A DNA stretch of 5,507 bases from Acetobacteraceae bacterium (GCA_947478535.1 CANJXD010000402.1:1-5507), one strand, 5' to 3'. Positions 1-5,507 are shown, counted from the first letter of the stretch. The notes: generated from the letters alone by a model not told the origin. Made by a program: numbers and translations.

Positions 1-1
1 C

Positions 2-937
2 AGCCTCTGCCCGTCACCGCTGATGATGATCGCGCATTGCGCGGGGCTGACGAAGCGCATCCGCCTGGGCAGCGCCGTCTGCGTGCTGCCACTGTATCAC
101 CCGGCCCGCCTGCTGGCGGAGGCGGGCTTCGCGGATGCGATGTCGAATGGGCGGCTGGAACTCGGCGTTGGCGCCGGCTACCAGGACTTCGAATTCGAGC
201 GTTTCGGCGTGAAGCTCGCCGATGCGCCAGCGATCTTCAATGAGTTCCTGGACGTGATCCAGCTCGGCCTGCGCGAGCGCATCTTCACCTATGATGGCAA
301 GTTCATCCAGCTGCCGGCGACTGCCATCAGCATGCGGACGGTGCAGAAGCCGATCCCGCCGATCTGGTGCGCCACCGGCCACCCGCTGACGATGCAACGC
401 GCGATGCGGGAGGGGCACAGCCTGTTCGTGACCGCCTTGCTGCACGGCAGGAAGCGCCTGGCGGAAGTGCGCGCGAACCTGGAAAAGGTGGCGGCGGATG
501 AAGGGCATGACCTGGCGGAAACGCGCGTCGGCCTGCTGCGCTGCGCCTTCGCCAGCAACAACCAGTCCGAGATCGACAGCTATGTCGAGAATGCGCGCTA
601 TCAGCGCCGCGTGTCCGAAAGCCTGAAGTTTCGCCGTGCCCAGTCCGATGATGGCTACATGGTGAAGGAGGAACCGAGCCCGACCGACATGTCGCTCGAC
701 CAGATCCGCGCCAACCTGCCGGTCGGCAGCGTGGACCAGGTGGTGGAACGGCTGGTCGAGGAAATCCGCATCCTGCGTCCGCAGCATATCGCGCTGCAGA
801 CGCAGCTCGGCGATTTCGACCACAAGACGATGATGCGCCAGATCGAGCTCTGGGGCAGCCGCATCATCCCCGCCGTGAAGAAGGAAGTCGGCGACCTGAT
901 GCCGCGCGCCACCACCAAGGCGGCCGTGCCGGCGTAG
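2..937 (+). CDS. Luciferase-like (LLM class) flavin-dependent oxidoreductase, 5'-truncated
   Basis: The gene runs in from the left edge: the frame is open from base 2 (311 visible residues) and ends at TAG 935-937. The family uses reduced FMN or F420 on a TIM-barrel fold for monooxygenation or hydride transfer; the substrate here is unknown. Counting from the first visible codon, residues 5-36 (SPLMMIAHCAGLTKRIRLG, then VLPLYHPAR) match the typical strand that begins SPl..la..A..T.rirLG. Residues 48-60 (SNGRLELGVGAGY) are the hallmark GR.elGvG.G segment after the (A)D..S helix. The C-terminal part (around residues 239-275) has the usual VGSVDQVVERL region followed by a strand and helix. Family members are usually about 330-380 residues, so roughly 30-60 N-terminal residues lie outside the window. 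The ATG at 23 sits inside the conserved strand and is not the start. Family assignment is firm; substrate and cofactor choice are not visible. Confidence 0.9.
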   Translation, partial: SLCPSPLMMIAHCAGLTKRIRLGSAVCVLPLYHPARLLAEAGFADAMSNGRLELGVGAGYQDFEFERFGVKLADAPAIFNEFLDVIQLGLRERIFTYDGKFIQLPATAISMRTVQKPIPPIWCATGHPLTMQRAMREGHSLFVTALLHGRKRLAEVRANLEKVAADEGHDLAETRVGLLRCAFASNNQSEIDSYVENARYQRRVSESLKFRRAQSDDGYMVKEEPSPTDMSLDQIRANLPVGSVDQVVERLVEEIRILRPQHIALQTQLGDFDHKTMMRQIELWGSRIIPAVKKEVGDLMPRATTKAAVPA

Positions 938-943
938 CGGCGG

Positions 944-1234
944 ATGCTGTTCCGCATCGCCGTGGATGGCGCGCTGGCGCTGGAAGGGCCAGCGAATTTT
1001 CGTCAGTTCGCCATCATGCTTTCCGCTGACGCGCCCGCCGATGCCGCGCTGGCGCGGCTCGGCCGGCGGGATGGCGCGCATATCTGGATCACGCCGGCCG
1101 CGATCCGCGCCCTGCTGCCGACACCGCCCGACAGGGCGTGGGAGGAAGGCTTCGCTGCGATGCTCGCCTTCGCCACCACGCGCGGCTGGGTCGACGAGGC
1201 CGGCGCAATCCGCGCGCATATCGAAGCGGCGTGA
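944..1234 (+). CDS. Small uncharacterised protein (96 aa) downstream of the flavin oxidoreductase
   Basis: I do not recognise a named family. Coding is supported by strong G/C preference at third codon positions, an ATG only six bases after the preceding stop, and a TGA just before a terminator-like stem-loop. The sequence looks like a compact soluble alpha/beta protein: an N-terminal strand (residues 2-16), an acidic or alanine-rich helix (about 27-40), a strand around HIWITPAAIRALL (47-59) and a C-terminal helical part ending GWVDEAGAIRAHIEAA (81-96). There is no signal peptide, membrane segment or cysteine. The upstream ribosome site is poor (only GGCGG next to the ATG), so translation probably depends on ribosomes ending at 937 (coupling). 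It lies in the same frame as the upstream gene, separated by TAG and two CGG codons. A role with the flavin oxidoreductase is inferred from position only. Confidence 0.7.
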   Translation: MLFRIAVDGALALEGPANFRQFAIMLSADAPADAALARLGRRDGAHIWITPAAIRALLPTPPDRAWEEGFAAMLAFATTRGWVDEAGAIRAHIEAA

Positions 1235-1238
1235 CCTT

Positions 1239-1272
1239 CTCTCACCCCGCGCCCACCGGCGCGGGGTGAGAG
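1239..1272. terminator. Stem-loop between convergent genes, likely bidirectional terminator
   Basis: A perfect 14-bp inverted repeat (CTCTCACCCCGCGC at 1239-1252 and its complement at 1259-1272) encloses a six-base loop, CCACCG. It begins four bases after the stop of the small plus-strand gene and ends four bases before the stop of the minus-strand SDR, where a shared terminator is expected. Neither strand carries a T-run after the stem, so it is not a canonical intrinsic terminator; it may act through the strong GC stem alone, with Rho, or as a 3'-end stabiliser. Confidence 0.7.
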
Positions 1273-1276
1273 CGCA

Positions 1277-2035
1277 TCAGATGTTCGTCATCGTGATGCC
1301 GCCATCCACCGCCAGCACCTGCGCGGTGACGAAGCGGGCCTCGTCGCCCGCGAGGAAGCAGATGGCGCGCGCGATATCCTCCACCGTGCCGAGCCGGCCA
1401 AGCGGCGTGCGGGCGATGCGCTTCGCGTCCTTCTCCGCCGTGCGGTGCTTCTGCGTGCCTTCCGTCGGCACGGCGGAGGGTGCGATGGCATTGACGCGGA
1501 TGTGGCGCGCGCCGAGATCCGCCGCCGCCGCGCGGGTGATGCCCATCACACCCGCCTTGATGCCGCTATAGACGATGCTGTTCGGCGTCGAACGCAGCCC
1601 GGCGGTGGAGGCGACATTGACGATGGAGCCGCCGCGGTCGGGGTCCATCACCTCGGCCGCGGCCTGGATGCCCCAGATCACGGATTTGAAACCGATGTTG
1701 AGCATCCGCTCCACCGTTTCCGGCGCGATATCCGGCACCGCCTGGTAGCGGACCCAGGCGGCATTGTTGATCAGGATGTCGAAGCGCCCCGCCCGTTCCG
1801 CGAGGCCGAGGATCGCGGCCCGCATCCCGTCCCGCGTCGCCACATCCTGCACGATGCCGATGGCCCGCCCACCGGCGGCCTCCACCTCCGCCACCGCGGC
1901 ATCGACGAGGTCCTGCTTCAGGTCGTTGATACCGACGAGGGCGCCGGCGGCAGCCAGCAGCCGCACCGTAGCGCGGCCGATGCCGGCGCCGCCGCCGGTA
2001 ACGAGTGCCACGCGCCCGTCGAGTGTTCCGGCCAT
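1277..2035 (-). CDS. SDR family NAD(P)-dependent oxidoreductase
   Basis: This is a classical short-chain dehydrogenase/reductase of 252 residues, the usual size (about 250). The Rossmann motif TGGGAGIG is at residues 13-20. Asp38 ends the second strand (GINDLK), which in this family favours NAD(H) over NADP(H). Asp64 (QDV) contacts the adenine. The NNAA motif is at 90-93, and the catalytic tetrad is complete: Asn113, Ser143 (NVAST), Tyr156 and Lys160 (YSGIK). The C-terminus has the usual FLAGDEARFVTAQVLAVDGG (228-246). Two motifs deviate mildly: NNAA replaces NNAG, and APS replaces the common PG after the sixth strand. It oxidises a secondary alcohol or reduces the matching ketone in the cytoplasm; the substrate is unknown. 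The ATG overlaps the upstream synthetase stop by one base (TGATG), so it is the second gene of that operon and probably acts on a substrate or CoA intermediate of the same pathway. Confidence 0.93.
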   Translation of the reverse strand: MAGTLDGRVALVTGGGAGIGRATVRLLAAAGALVGINDLKQDLVDAAVAEVEAAGGRAIGIVQDVATRDGMRAAILGLAERAGRFDILINNAAWVRYQAVPDIAPETVERMLNIGFKSVIWGIQAAAEVMDPDRGGSIVNVASTAGLRSTPNSIVYSGIKAGVMGITRAAAADLGARHIRVNAIAPSAVPTEGTQKHRTAEKDAKRIARTPLGRLGTVEDIARAICFLAGDEARFVTAQVLAVDGGITMTNI

Positions 2036-4254
2036 CAGTGCTTCCCTTCCCCTTGCGTGGCGACGATCAGCGCATCGAGCGCGATCACGCCCTGCCCCTG
2101 CGGCAAGACCAGCAGGGGGTTGATATCGATCTCCGAGACCGTTCCGGCATGCGCCGCGGCGAAGCGCGACAACGCCGCGATGGCCTGTGCGGCCGCCGCA
2201 AGGTCCGCCTTCGGCCGGCCACGCGCGCCATCCAGCACGGGAAAGGCGCGCAGCGATCGCAGCATCGCCATCGCCTCCGCCTCATCCACCGGGGCGGGGC
2301 GCACGGCGGTATCGCGCAGCACCTCCGCGAAGACACCACCGAGGCCCGCCATCACCACCGGGCCGAAGATCGGGTCCTGCGAGGTGCCGAGGATGAGTTC
2401 CGTGCCGCCGCCGCGCATCGGGCTGAGGATCACGCCCTCGATCCGTGCCGTGGGGGCCTTGGTGGTGACGCTTGCCAGCATCGCCGCATGGGCGGCGCGC
2501 AAGGCGACCTCATCGGCCAGGTTGAGCGCGACGCCGCCGACTTCGGTCTTGTGGGCGATATCGGGCGACAGCACCTTCATCACCACGGGATAGCCGAGTG
2601 ATGCGCCCGCCCGCGCGGCGTCATCGGCCGTGGTGGCGATGCGTTCCTCCAGCACCGGGATACCGGCGGCGGCCAGCGCGCGGCGCGCGCCCGCCTCATG
2701 CCGGAAGGCTTCCAGGGGCAGTGGCGCTGTGGCGGGCAAGGCGAGAGGCGCAGGCGATCCCGCCAGGCCCTCCGCCAGCCCCGCCAGGCCGCTGATCACG
2801 GCGCAGCAGGCATCGACGCCATCGACCACCGGGCAACCCATCGCCGTGAGCTCCGCCACCGCATCGGCGGGGCCGTGCACGGCCAGCATCAGCAGCCGGT
2901 CCGGGTAGCGTTCGCGCATGCGCTGCAGCGTGGGGATGTAGATGCCGCGCAACCGCGGCAAATACAGCGAGGCGGACAGCATCAGCAGCAGCGCGTCACA
3001 GCCTTCGTCATCGAGGATGGCCGAGAGGATACTCTCCAGCACCGCCGGCTTGGAGGAAAGCTGCGCCGTCGCATCGACGGGGTTGCGCGGGGAGGCGAAG
3101 GGGATCTCCGCCAGGATGCGCGCCTGGGTCGCCGCCGAAGGCTCCGGCAATTCGAGGCCGGAGGCGCTCGCCGCATCCGCCAGCAGCACGCCGAAGCCGC
3201 CGGAGGCCGTGAGCAGCGTGGTCCGCCTTCCCTTCGGCAGCCGATCCGCCCCGAGCACCGCGGCGGCGTGGCCGAGGTCGAGCAACGCCTCCACGCTGCG
3301 GACTCGCCATGCGCCGGCGCGCCGTAGCACAGCCTCGAACACCGCATCGGACCCCGCCAGGGCACCGGTGTGGGACGCAGCAGCCGCCTGGCCGGCGGCG
3401 GAGGCGCCAATCTTCAGCACCACGACGGGCTTGCGCGCGGCACGGGCGGCCTCCAGCGCGGCGACCAGACGCGGCGCGTCCCGGCAGGTCTCGAGGCAGC
3501 ACAGGATGACCTGCGTGCCGGGATCGCGCGCGAGATAGGCGATGCCATCGGCGACATCGATGTCGCATTCATTGCCGGTCGTCAGCAGCCGGCTGATGCC
3601 GATGCCGCGTTCGCGCGCCAGCAGCGCCGTGTAGCTCGCGATATTGCCGCTTTGCGAGACGATGCCGATGGGGCCAGCGGGCGGCAGGCCATCCTCCAGC
3701 ACGACGGAAAAGGTGCCGATGGCCGCTTCGGGCACACCGATCGCGCCAAGGCAGTTCGGCCCGGCAATCCGCATTCCCGTCCGCCGCGCGAGGTCGCCGA
3801 GCCTCGCCTGCGCTGCCGCGCCATCCGGCATTTCCGCGAAGCCGGACGCGAACACGATGGCGGCCTTCACGCCGCGCGCCGCGCAGGCCTCCGCGGCGTC
3901 CTGCACCTGGTCCGCGCCCACCGCGATGACGGCGAGATCGGGCACCATCGGCAGTGCGGCGATGGACGGATAGGCCGGCAAGCCCTGCACCTCCGCCGCG
4001 CGCGGATTGACCGGCAGGATCATGCCGCGATAGCCGAAGCGCATCAGCAACTGCAGCGGCCGGCCGCCGAGCTTGGAGGGGTCCTGCGATGCGCCGATGA
4101 TGGCGATGCTCGTGGGGCTGAAGATCGCGTCCAGCCCCTGTCCGGCCGGTGCCTTGCCGATCGACGCTTTCCCGGCATCGGCCAAAGACCCAGTATCGGC
4201 CAAAGATCCGGTATCGGCCAAAGGCCGGGCATCCGTCATGCCGGCATCGCTCAT
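2035..4254 (-). CDS. Acetate--CoA ligase (ADP-forming) family acyl-CoA synthetase, fused alpha-beta type
   Basis: This cytoplasmic enzyme makes an acyl-CoA from an organic acid, CoA and ATP, giving ADP and phosphate through a phosphohistidine; the reaction is reversible. Domains in order: a non-conserved repetitive N-terminal tail (1-40); a CoA-binding Rossmann domain (about 41-135, IIGASQDPSKLGG at 52-64); a succinyl-CoA-ligase-like domain with GPNCLG (165-170), GIVSQSGN (197-204) and the phosphorylated His295 in SHTGALAGSDAVFEA; a second flavodoxin-like CoA-ligase region (about 345-490); and an ATP-grasp domain (about 512-735) with Lys560, the second transfer histidine His568 in AHKTEVGGV, and EIDINPLL (708-715) for metal binding. 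All key residues are present. The length, 739, is slightly above the usual ~700 because of the tail. The start at 4254 is supported by AGGGGGAA on the minus strand at 4266-4259; an in-frame ATG at 4239 is an alternative. The acid it uses is unknown; relatives accept acetate, propionate, aryl acids and others. It heads an operon with the SDR. Confidence 0.94.
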   Translation of the reverse strand: MSDAGMTDARPLADTGSLADTGSLADAGKASIGKAPAGQGLDAIFSPTSIAIIGASQDPSKLGGRPLQLLMRFGYRGMILPVNPRAAEVQGLPAYPSIAALPMVPDLAVIAVGADQVQDAAEACAARGVKAAIVFASGFAEMPDGAAAQARLGDLARRTGMRIAGPNCLGAIGVPEAAIGTFSVVLEDGLPPAGPIGIVSQSGNIASYTALLARERGIGISRLLTTGNECDIDVADGIAYLARDPGTQVILCCLETCRDAPRLVAALEAARAARKPVVVLKIGASAAGQAAAASHTGALAGSDAVFEAVLRRAGAWRVRSVEALLDLGHAAAVLGADRLPKGRRTTLLTASGGFGVLLADAASASGLELPEPSAATQARILAEIPFASPRNPVDATAQLSSKPAVLESILSAILDDEGCDALLLMLSASLYLPRLRGIYIPTLQRMRERYPDRLLMLAVHGPADAVAELTAMGCPVVDGVDACCAVISGLAGLAEGLAGSPAPLALPATAPLPLEAFRHEAGARRALAAAGIPVLEERIATTADDAARAGASLGYPVVMKVLSPDIAHKTEVGGVALNLADEVALRAAHAAMLASVTTKAPTARIEGVILSPMRGGGTELILGTSQDPIFGPVVMAGLGGVFAEVLRDTAVRPAPVDEAEAMAMLRSLRAFPVLDGARGRPKADLAAAAQAIAALSRFAAAHAGTVSEIDINPLLVLPQGQGVIALDALIVATQGEGKH
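4175..4228. repeat. Three tandem copies of an 18-bp unit inside the synthetase N-terminus
   Basis: Units at 4175-4192, 4193-4210 and 4211-4228 share the core ATCGGCCAAAG and differ at only a few positions each (units begin GCAT, GTAT, GTAT). A decayed fourth copy, GCATCC, begins at 4229. Because the unit is 18 bp, it keeps the frame and encodes LADTGS-LADTGS-LADAGK near residues 12-29 of the acyl-CoA synthetase, ahead of its first folded domain. It probably arose by slippage; copy number may vary between strains. Confidence 0.85.
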
Positions 4255-4258
4255 GCGC

Positions 4259-4266
4259 TTCCCCCT
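4259..4266 (-). promoter_or_regulatory. Ribosome binding site of the acyl-CoA synthetase
   Basis: On the minus strand AGGGGGAA lies four bases before the ATG at 4254 (six counted from the G-run). It is the best purine tract near this end and decides for the 4254 start over the in-frame ATG at 4239, which has no comparable site in front of it. Confidence 0.65.
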
Positions 4267-4273
4267 GCCGCTG

Positions 4274-4291
4274 GACTGACCAGTCGGTCAG
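4274..4291. promoter_or_regulatory. Palindromic operator 1, TetR-family type
   Basis: GACTGACCAGTCGGTCAG contains the dyad CTGACC-N4-GGTCAG (4276-4291, six-base arms fully complementary). This TGACC/GGTCA architecture is typical of operators of TetR-family repressors. It sits 20 bases before the start codon of the synthetase and just upstream of its ribosome binding site, near where transcription of that operon would begin, so a bound dimer would be expected to repress it. The regulator is not in the window. The palindrome is seen directly; the family assignment is inferred. Confidence 0.65.
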
Positions 4292-4294
4292 CCA

Positions 4295-4324
4295 ATTCCT
4301 ATCACTCGCCCCGCCCCCACGCAA
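4295..4324 (-). promoter_or_regulatory. Weak candidate promoter for the synthetase-SDR operon
   Basis: On the minus strand TTGCGT (4324-4319) is followed after 17 bases by TAGGAA (4301-4296), three of six matches to each box being ordinary for a GC-rich alphaproteobacterial promoter. Its value is mainly positional: it would place the start of transcription within or just before operator 1. It is weak as a sequence match and could be wrong. Confidence 0.2.
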
Positions 4325-4347
4325 CGCGGCGCGGGTGCGGTGGCAAG

Positions 4348-4365
4348 TTGACCGATCGGTCAGTC
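4348..4365. promoter_or_regulatory. Palindromic operator 2, TetR-family type
   Basis: TGACCGATCGGTCA (4349-4362) is a perfect 14-bp palindrome. Read on the minus strand, the extended site GACTGACCGATCGGTCAA (4365-4348) matches operator 1 at 15 of 18 positions, so the two sites are the same element in opposite orientation with dyad centres 72 bp apart, close to seven helical turns. It lies on the side of the binding-protein gene. Two copies in one divergent region suggest that one repressor controls both transcription units, perhaps cooperatively. Confidence 0.7.
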
Positions 4366-4375
4366 AATGCCTAAC
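4348..4375 (+). promoter_or_regulatory. Weak candidate promoter for the binding-protein gene, overlapping operator 2
   Basis: TTGACC (4348-4353) matches five of six bases of a -35 box and is followed after 16 bases by CCTAAC (4370-4375), which matches only three of six of a -10 box. The -35 box lies inside operator 2, so repressor binding would exclude RNA polymerase. The -10 box is poor, hence the low confidence. Confidence 0.3.
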
Positions 4376-4425
4376 CTCAGGCCATCCGTACCAGGCGGAC
4401 CCAGGGCAACGACCCATGGGATCAT

Positions 4426-4433
4426 GAGGGGGG
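4426..4433 (+). promoter_or_regulatory. Ribosome binding site deciding the start of the binding-protein gene
   Basis: GAGGGGGG ends eight bases before the ATG at 4442. The same frame is open further upstream with ATGs at 4367 and 4424, but the first touches the end of operator 2 and the second overlaps this purine run. Only the 4442 start gives a normal signal peptide. Confidence 0.7.
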
Positions 4434-4441
4434 TTCACAGC

Positions 4442-5428
4442 ATGATCACGCGGCGGCATATCGCCGGCTTGTCCGGTGCAGCGGCATTCGGCGCGCTTCC
4501 GGCGCCGTCTCTCGCCCAGGCGCCCGGGAACAGCCAGGCCGGACGCCCCATCCGCTTCGTCGTGCCCTTCGCCGCGGGTGGCCTGACGGATATCATCACC
4601 CGGCTTGTCGCGCAGCATATGTCCGACACGCTCGGCCAGCCCATCGTGGTGGAGAACCGGCCAGGCGGGAACGCCATCATCGGGACGGAAGCGGTGGCGC
4701 GCGCACCGAAAGATGGGCTGACCGTGCTCGTCGGCGGCACGGCGGGCCTGCCGCTGAACGTGATGATGCGTCCCAGCCTGCCCTACAAGCTGGAGGATTT
4801 CGCCTCCGTCGCGCTGCTGTTCGACGGGCCGCTCTCGCTGACCGTGAATGCGGCCCTGCCGGCGACCTCCATCGCCGAATTCGTCCGTCACGCGAAGGCC
4901 AGCCCGAACCCGCTGCGCTACGCGACGAATGGCAAGGGCAGCGTGTCCCACCTGTTCGGTCTGCTGATGGAAAAGGCGATGGAAATCCGGCTGACCGATG
5001 TCGCATATCGCGGCAATGGTCCTTCCACCGCCGATCTCCTCGCCGGCCATATCGAGATCAGCGTCGAGGCGCCGACCACGACCATCGAGCATGTCCGCAG
5101 CGGCCGCCTGCGCCTGCTCGGCCTGTCCTTCCCGGACCGCGCGCCGCTGCTGCCGGAAATCCCCACCTTCCGGGAAGCTGGCTACCCCGATCTCGTCACC
5201 GGCTTCTGGACTGCCCTGCTGGTTCCCGCGGGCACGCCCGCGCCGATGATCGAACGCCTGAACGCCGCCGCGCAGCGGGCGATGCAGGATGCCACGATCA
5301 AGGCGCGGCTGGAGGCGGAGGCGCTGCGCCCCATCGCAGCACCGCCCGCGGCGCTGGATGCGCAGATGCGCCGCGACAGGGAAAGCTGGGGCGCGCTGAT
5401 TCGCGCACAGAACCTCACCCTCGACTGA
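4442..5428 (+). CDS. Tripartite tricarboxylate transporter substrate-binding protein (TctC/Bug family)
   Basis: This is a periplasmic solute-binding protein of 328 residues, the family's usual size (about 320-330). It captures an organic acid and hands it to a TctA/TctB membrane pair, or acts in sensing as many orphan copies are thought to. The signal peptide (residues 1 to about 25) starts MITRRHIAGL, with a twin-arginine-like TRR, then a short hydrophobic stretch and cleavage probably after SLA (25) before QA. Family motifs follow: RPIRFVVPFAAGGLTDIITR (35-54), VVENRPGGNAIIGTEAVARA (69-88), DVAYRGNGPSTADLLAGHIE (186-205), LPEIPTFREAGYPDL (237-251) and LLVPAGTPAPMIERLN (259-274). The ligand-contact region looks intact. 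The substrate is unknown; relatives bind citrate, other carboxylates, aromatic acids or amides. No tctA or tctB is visible. It diverges from the synthetase operon across a region with two shared operators, which suggests that uptake and CoA activation serve one pathway. Confidence 0.93.
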   Translation: MITRRHIAGLSGAAAFGALPAPSLAQAPGNSQAGRPIRFVVPFAAGGLTDIITRLVAQHMSDTLGQPIVVENRPGGNAIIGTEAVARAPKDGLTVLVGGTAGLPLNVMMRPSLPYKLEDFASVALLFDGPLSLTVNAALPATSIAEFVRHAKASPNPLRYATNGKGSVSHLFGLLMEKAMEIRLTDVAYRGNGPSTADLLAGHIEISVEAPTTTIEHVRSGRLRLLGLSFPDRAPLLPEIPTFREAGYPDLVTGFWTALLVPAGTPAPMIERLNAAAQRAMQDATIKARLEAEALRPIAAPPAALDAQMRRDRESWGALIRAQNLTLD

Positions 5429-5446
5429 CGTCACGCGCCACCAAAC

Positions 5447-5452
5447 GGAGGA
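5447..5452 (+). promoter_or_regulatory. Strong ribosome binding site of the last gene
   Basis: GGAGGA lies seven bases before the ATG at 5460, an almost ideal Shine-Dalgarno site. It marks a real gene although only 16 codons are in the window. Confidence 0.8.
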
Positions 5453-5459
5453 AACCACC

Positions 5460-5507
5460 ATGAACGGCCATCGCAACACGATGCCGACGACGGGGCGGCG
5501 CGCCCTG
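5460..5507 (+). CDS. Start of a further gene, 3'-truncated; probable twin-arginine signal peptide
   Basis: Sixteen codons are visible (MNGHRNTMPTTGRRAL) before the window ends. The gene begins 31 bp after the stop of the binding protein with no terminator between them, so the two are likely one operon. The ending TTGRRAL resembles the beginning of a twin-arginine signal (S/T-G-R-R-x-L), common in exported enzymes and in TctC/Bug proteins of this group. It could be a second binding protein or an exported enzyme; too little is present to assign a family. An in-frame ATG at 5481 lacks a comparable ribosome site. Confidence 0.65.
   Translation, partial: MNGHRNTMPTTGRRAL

Noticed and set aside
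14..1219. Long open frame (401 codons) on the minus strand opposite the flavin oxidoreductase and the small gene
   Set aside because: Its product is rich in Arg, His, Gln and Ala with no recognisable motif, and it lies opposite a gene with clear family motifs. Such frames are expected where the true gene avoids A/T in third positions.
1445..2593. Plus-strand open frame opposite the SDR and the end of the synthetase
   Set aside because: It spans two genes with clear domains on the other strand and its product is His/Arg/Ala-rich without family motifs.
4175..4292. Repeat units and palindromes considered as a CRISPR array or mobile-element end
   Set aside because: The 18-bp units are adjacent with no spacers and lie in a coding frame. 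No transposase, target duplication or terminal inverted repeat is present.
3370..4374. Plus-strand open frame opposite the synthetase N-terminus, running through the operator region
   Set aside because: No ribosome site or motif. The repetitive part of its product is only the complement of the 18-bp repeat.
4367..4441. Upstream in-frame starts (4367, 4424) for the binding protein
   Set aside because: They add up to 25 residues without signal-peptide character. The first touches the end of operator 2, and the purine-rich ribosome site GAGGGGGG fits the ATG at 4442.
4364..5479. Long open frame (371 codons) on the minus strand opposite the binding-protein gene
   Set aside because: It is the complement of a gene with full TctC/Bug motifs, its product is low-complexity and Arg/Gly/Gln-rich, and it would run through the next gene's ribosome site.

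Overview
The window is GC-rich chromosomal DNA. The codons of every called gene strongly favour G or C in the third position, which is why long open frames appear on the opposite strands. The gene content fits an alphaproteobacterium of the Acetobacteraceae/Rhodospirillales type (Roseomonas-like): a tripartite tricarboxylate transporter (TctC/Bug) substrate-binding protein, a fused ADP-forming acyl-CoA synthetase, an SDR dehydrogenase and a luciferase-like flavin oxidoreductase. This taxonomic guess is inferred from composition and gene families, not from any marker gene.

Layout. Left block, plus strand: the 3' part of a luciferase-like flavin-dependent oxidoreductase (2-937), then a small uncharacterised protein (944-1234) in the same reading frame, one stop codon and two sense codons later. 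This block converges on the next and is closed by a perfect 14-bp stem-loop (1239-1272) that could stop transcription from both sides. Middle block, minus strand: an ADP-forming acyl-CoA synthetase of 739 residues (4254-2035) followed by an SDR dehydrogenase of 252 residues (2035-1277). The two share one base in a TGATG stop/start overlap, so they are almost certainly co-transcribed and translationally coupled. Right block, plus strand: a TctC/Bug periplasmic binding protein (4442-5428), then 31 bp later the first 16 codons of another gene with a very good ribosome binding site (5460 to the window end).

The middle and right blocks diverge from a 187-bp control region (4255-4441). It holds two near-identical dyads (cores 4276-4291 and 4349-4362) of the kind bound by TetR-family repressors, facing each other in opposite orientation. 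No regulator gene lies in the window. The most economical reading is a small catabolic module under one repressor: a binding protein captures an organic acid in the periplasm, the ADP-forming synthetase activates an acid to its CoA thioester, and the SDR oxidises a hydroxyl on the substrate or an intermediate. The substrate cannot be named from the sequence.

I see no mobile element, CRISPR array, RNA gene or defence system. The genes belong to known families. The less ordinary points are the paired operators, an 18-bp tandem repeat that encodes a repetitive N-terminal tail on the synthetase, and the small unknown protein placed in frame behind the flavin oxidoreductase.
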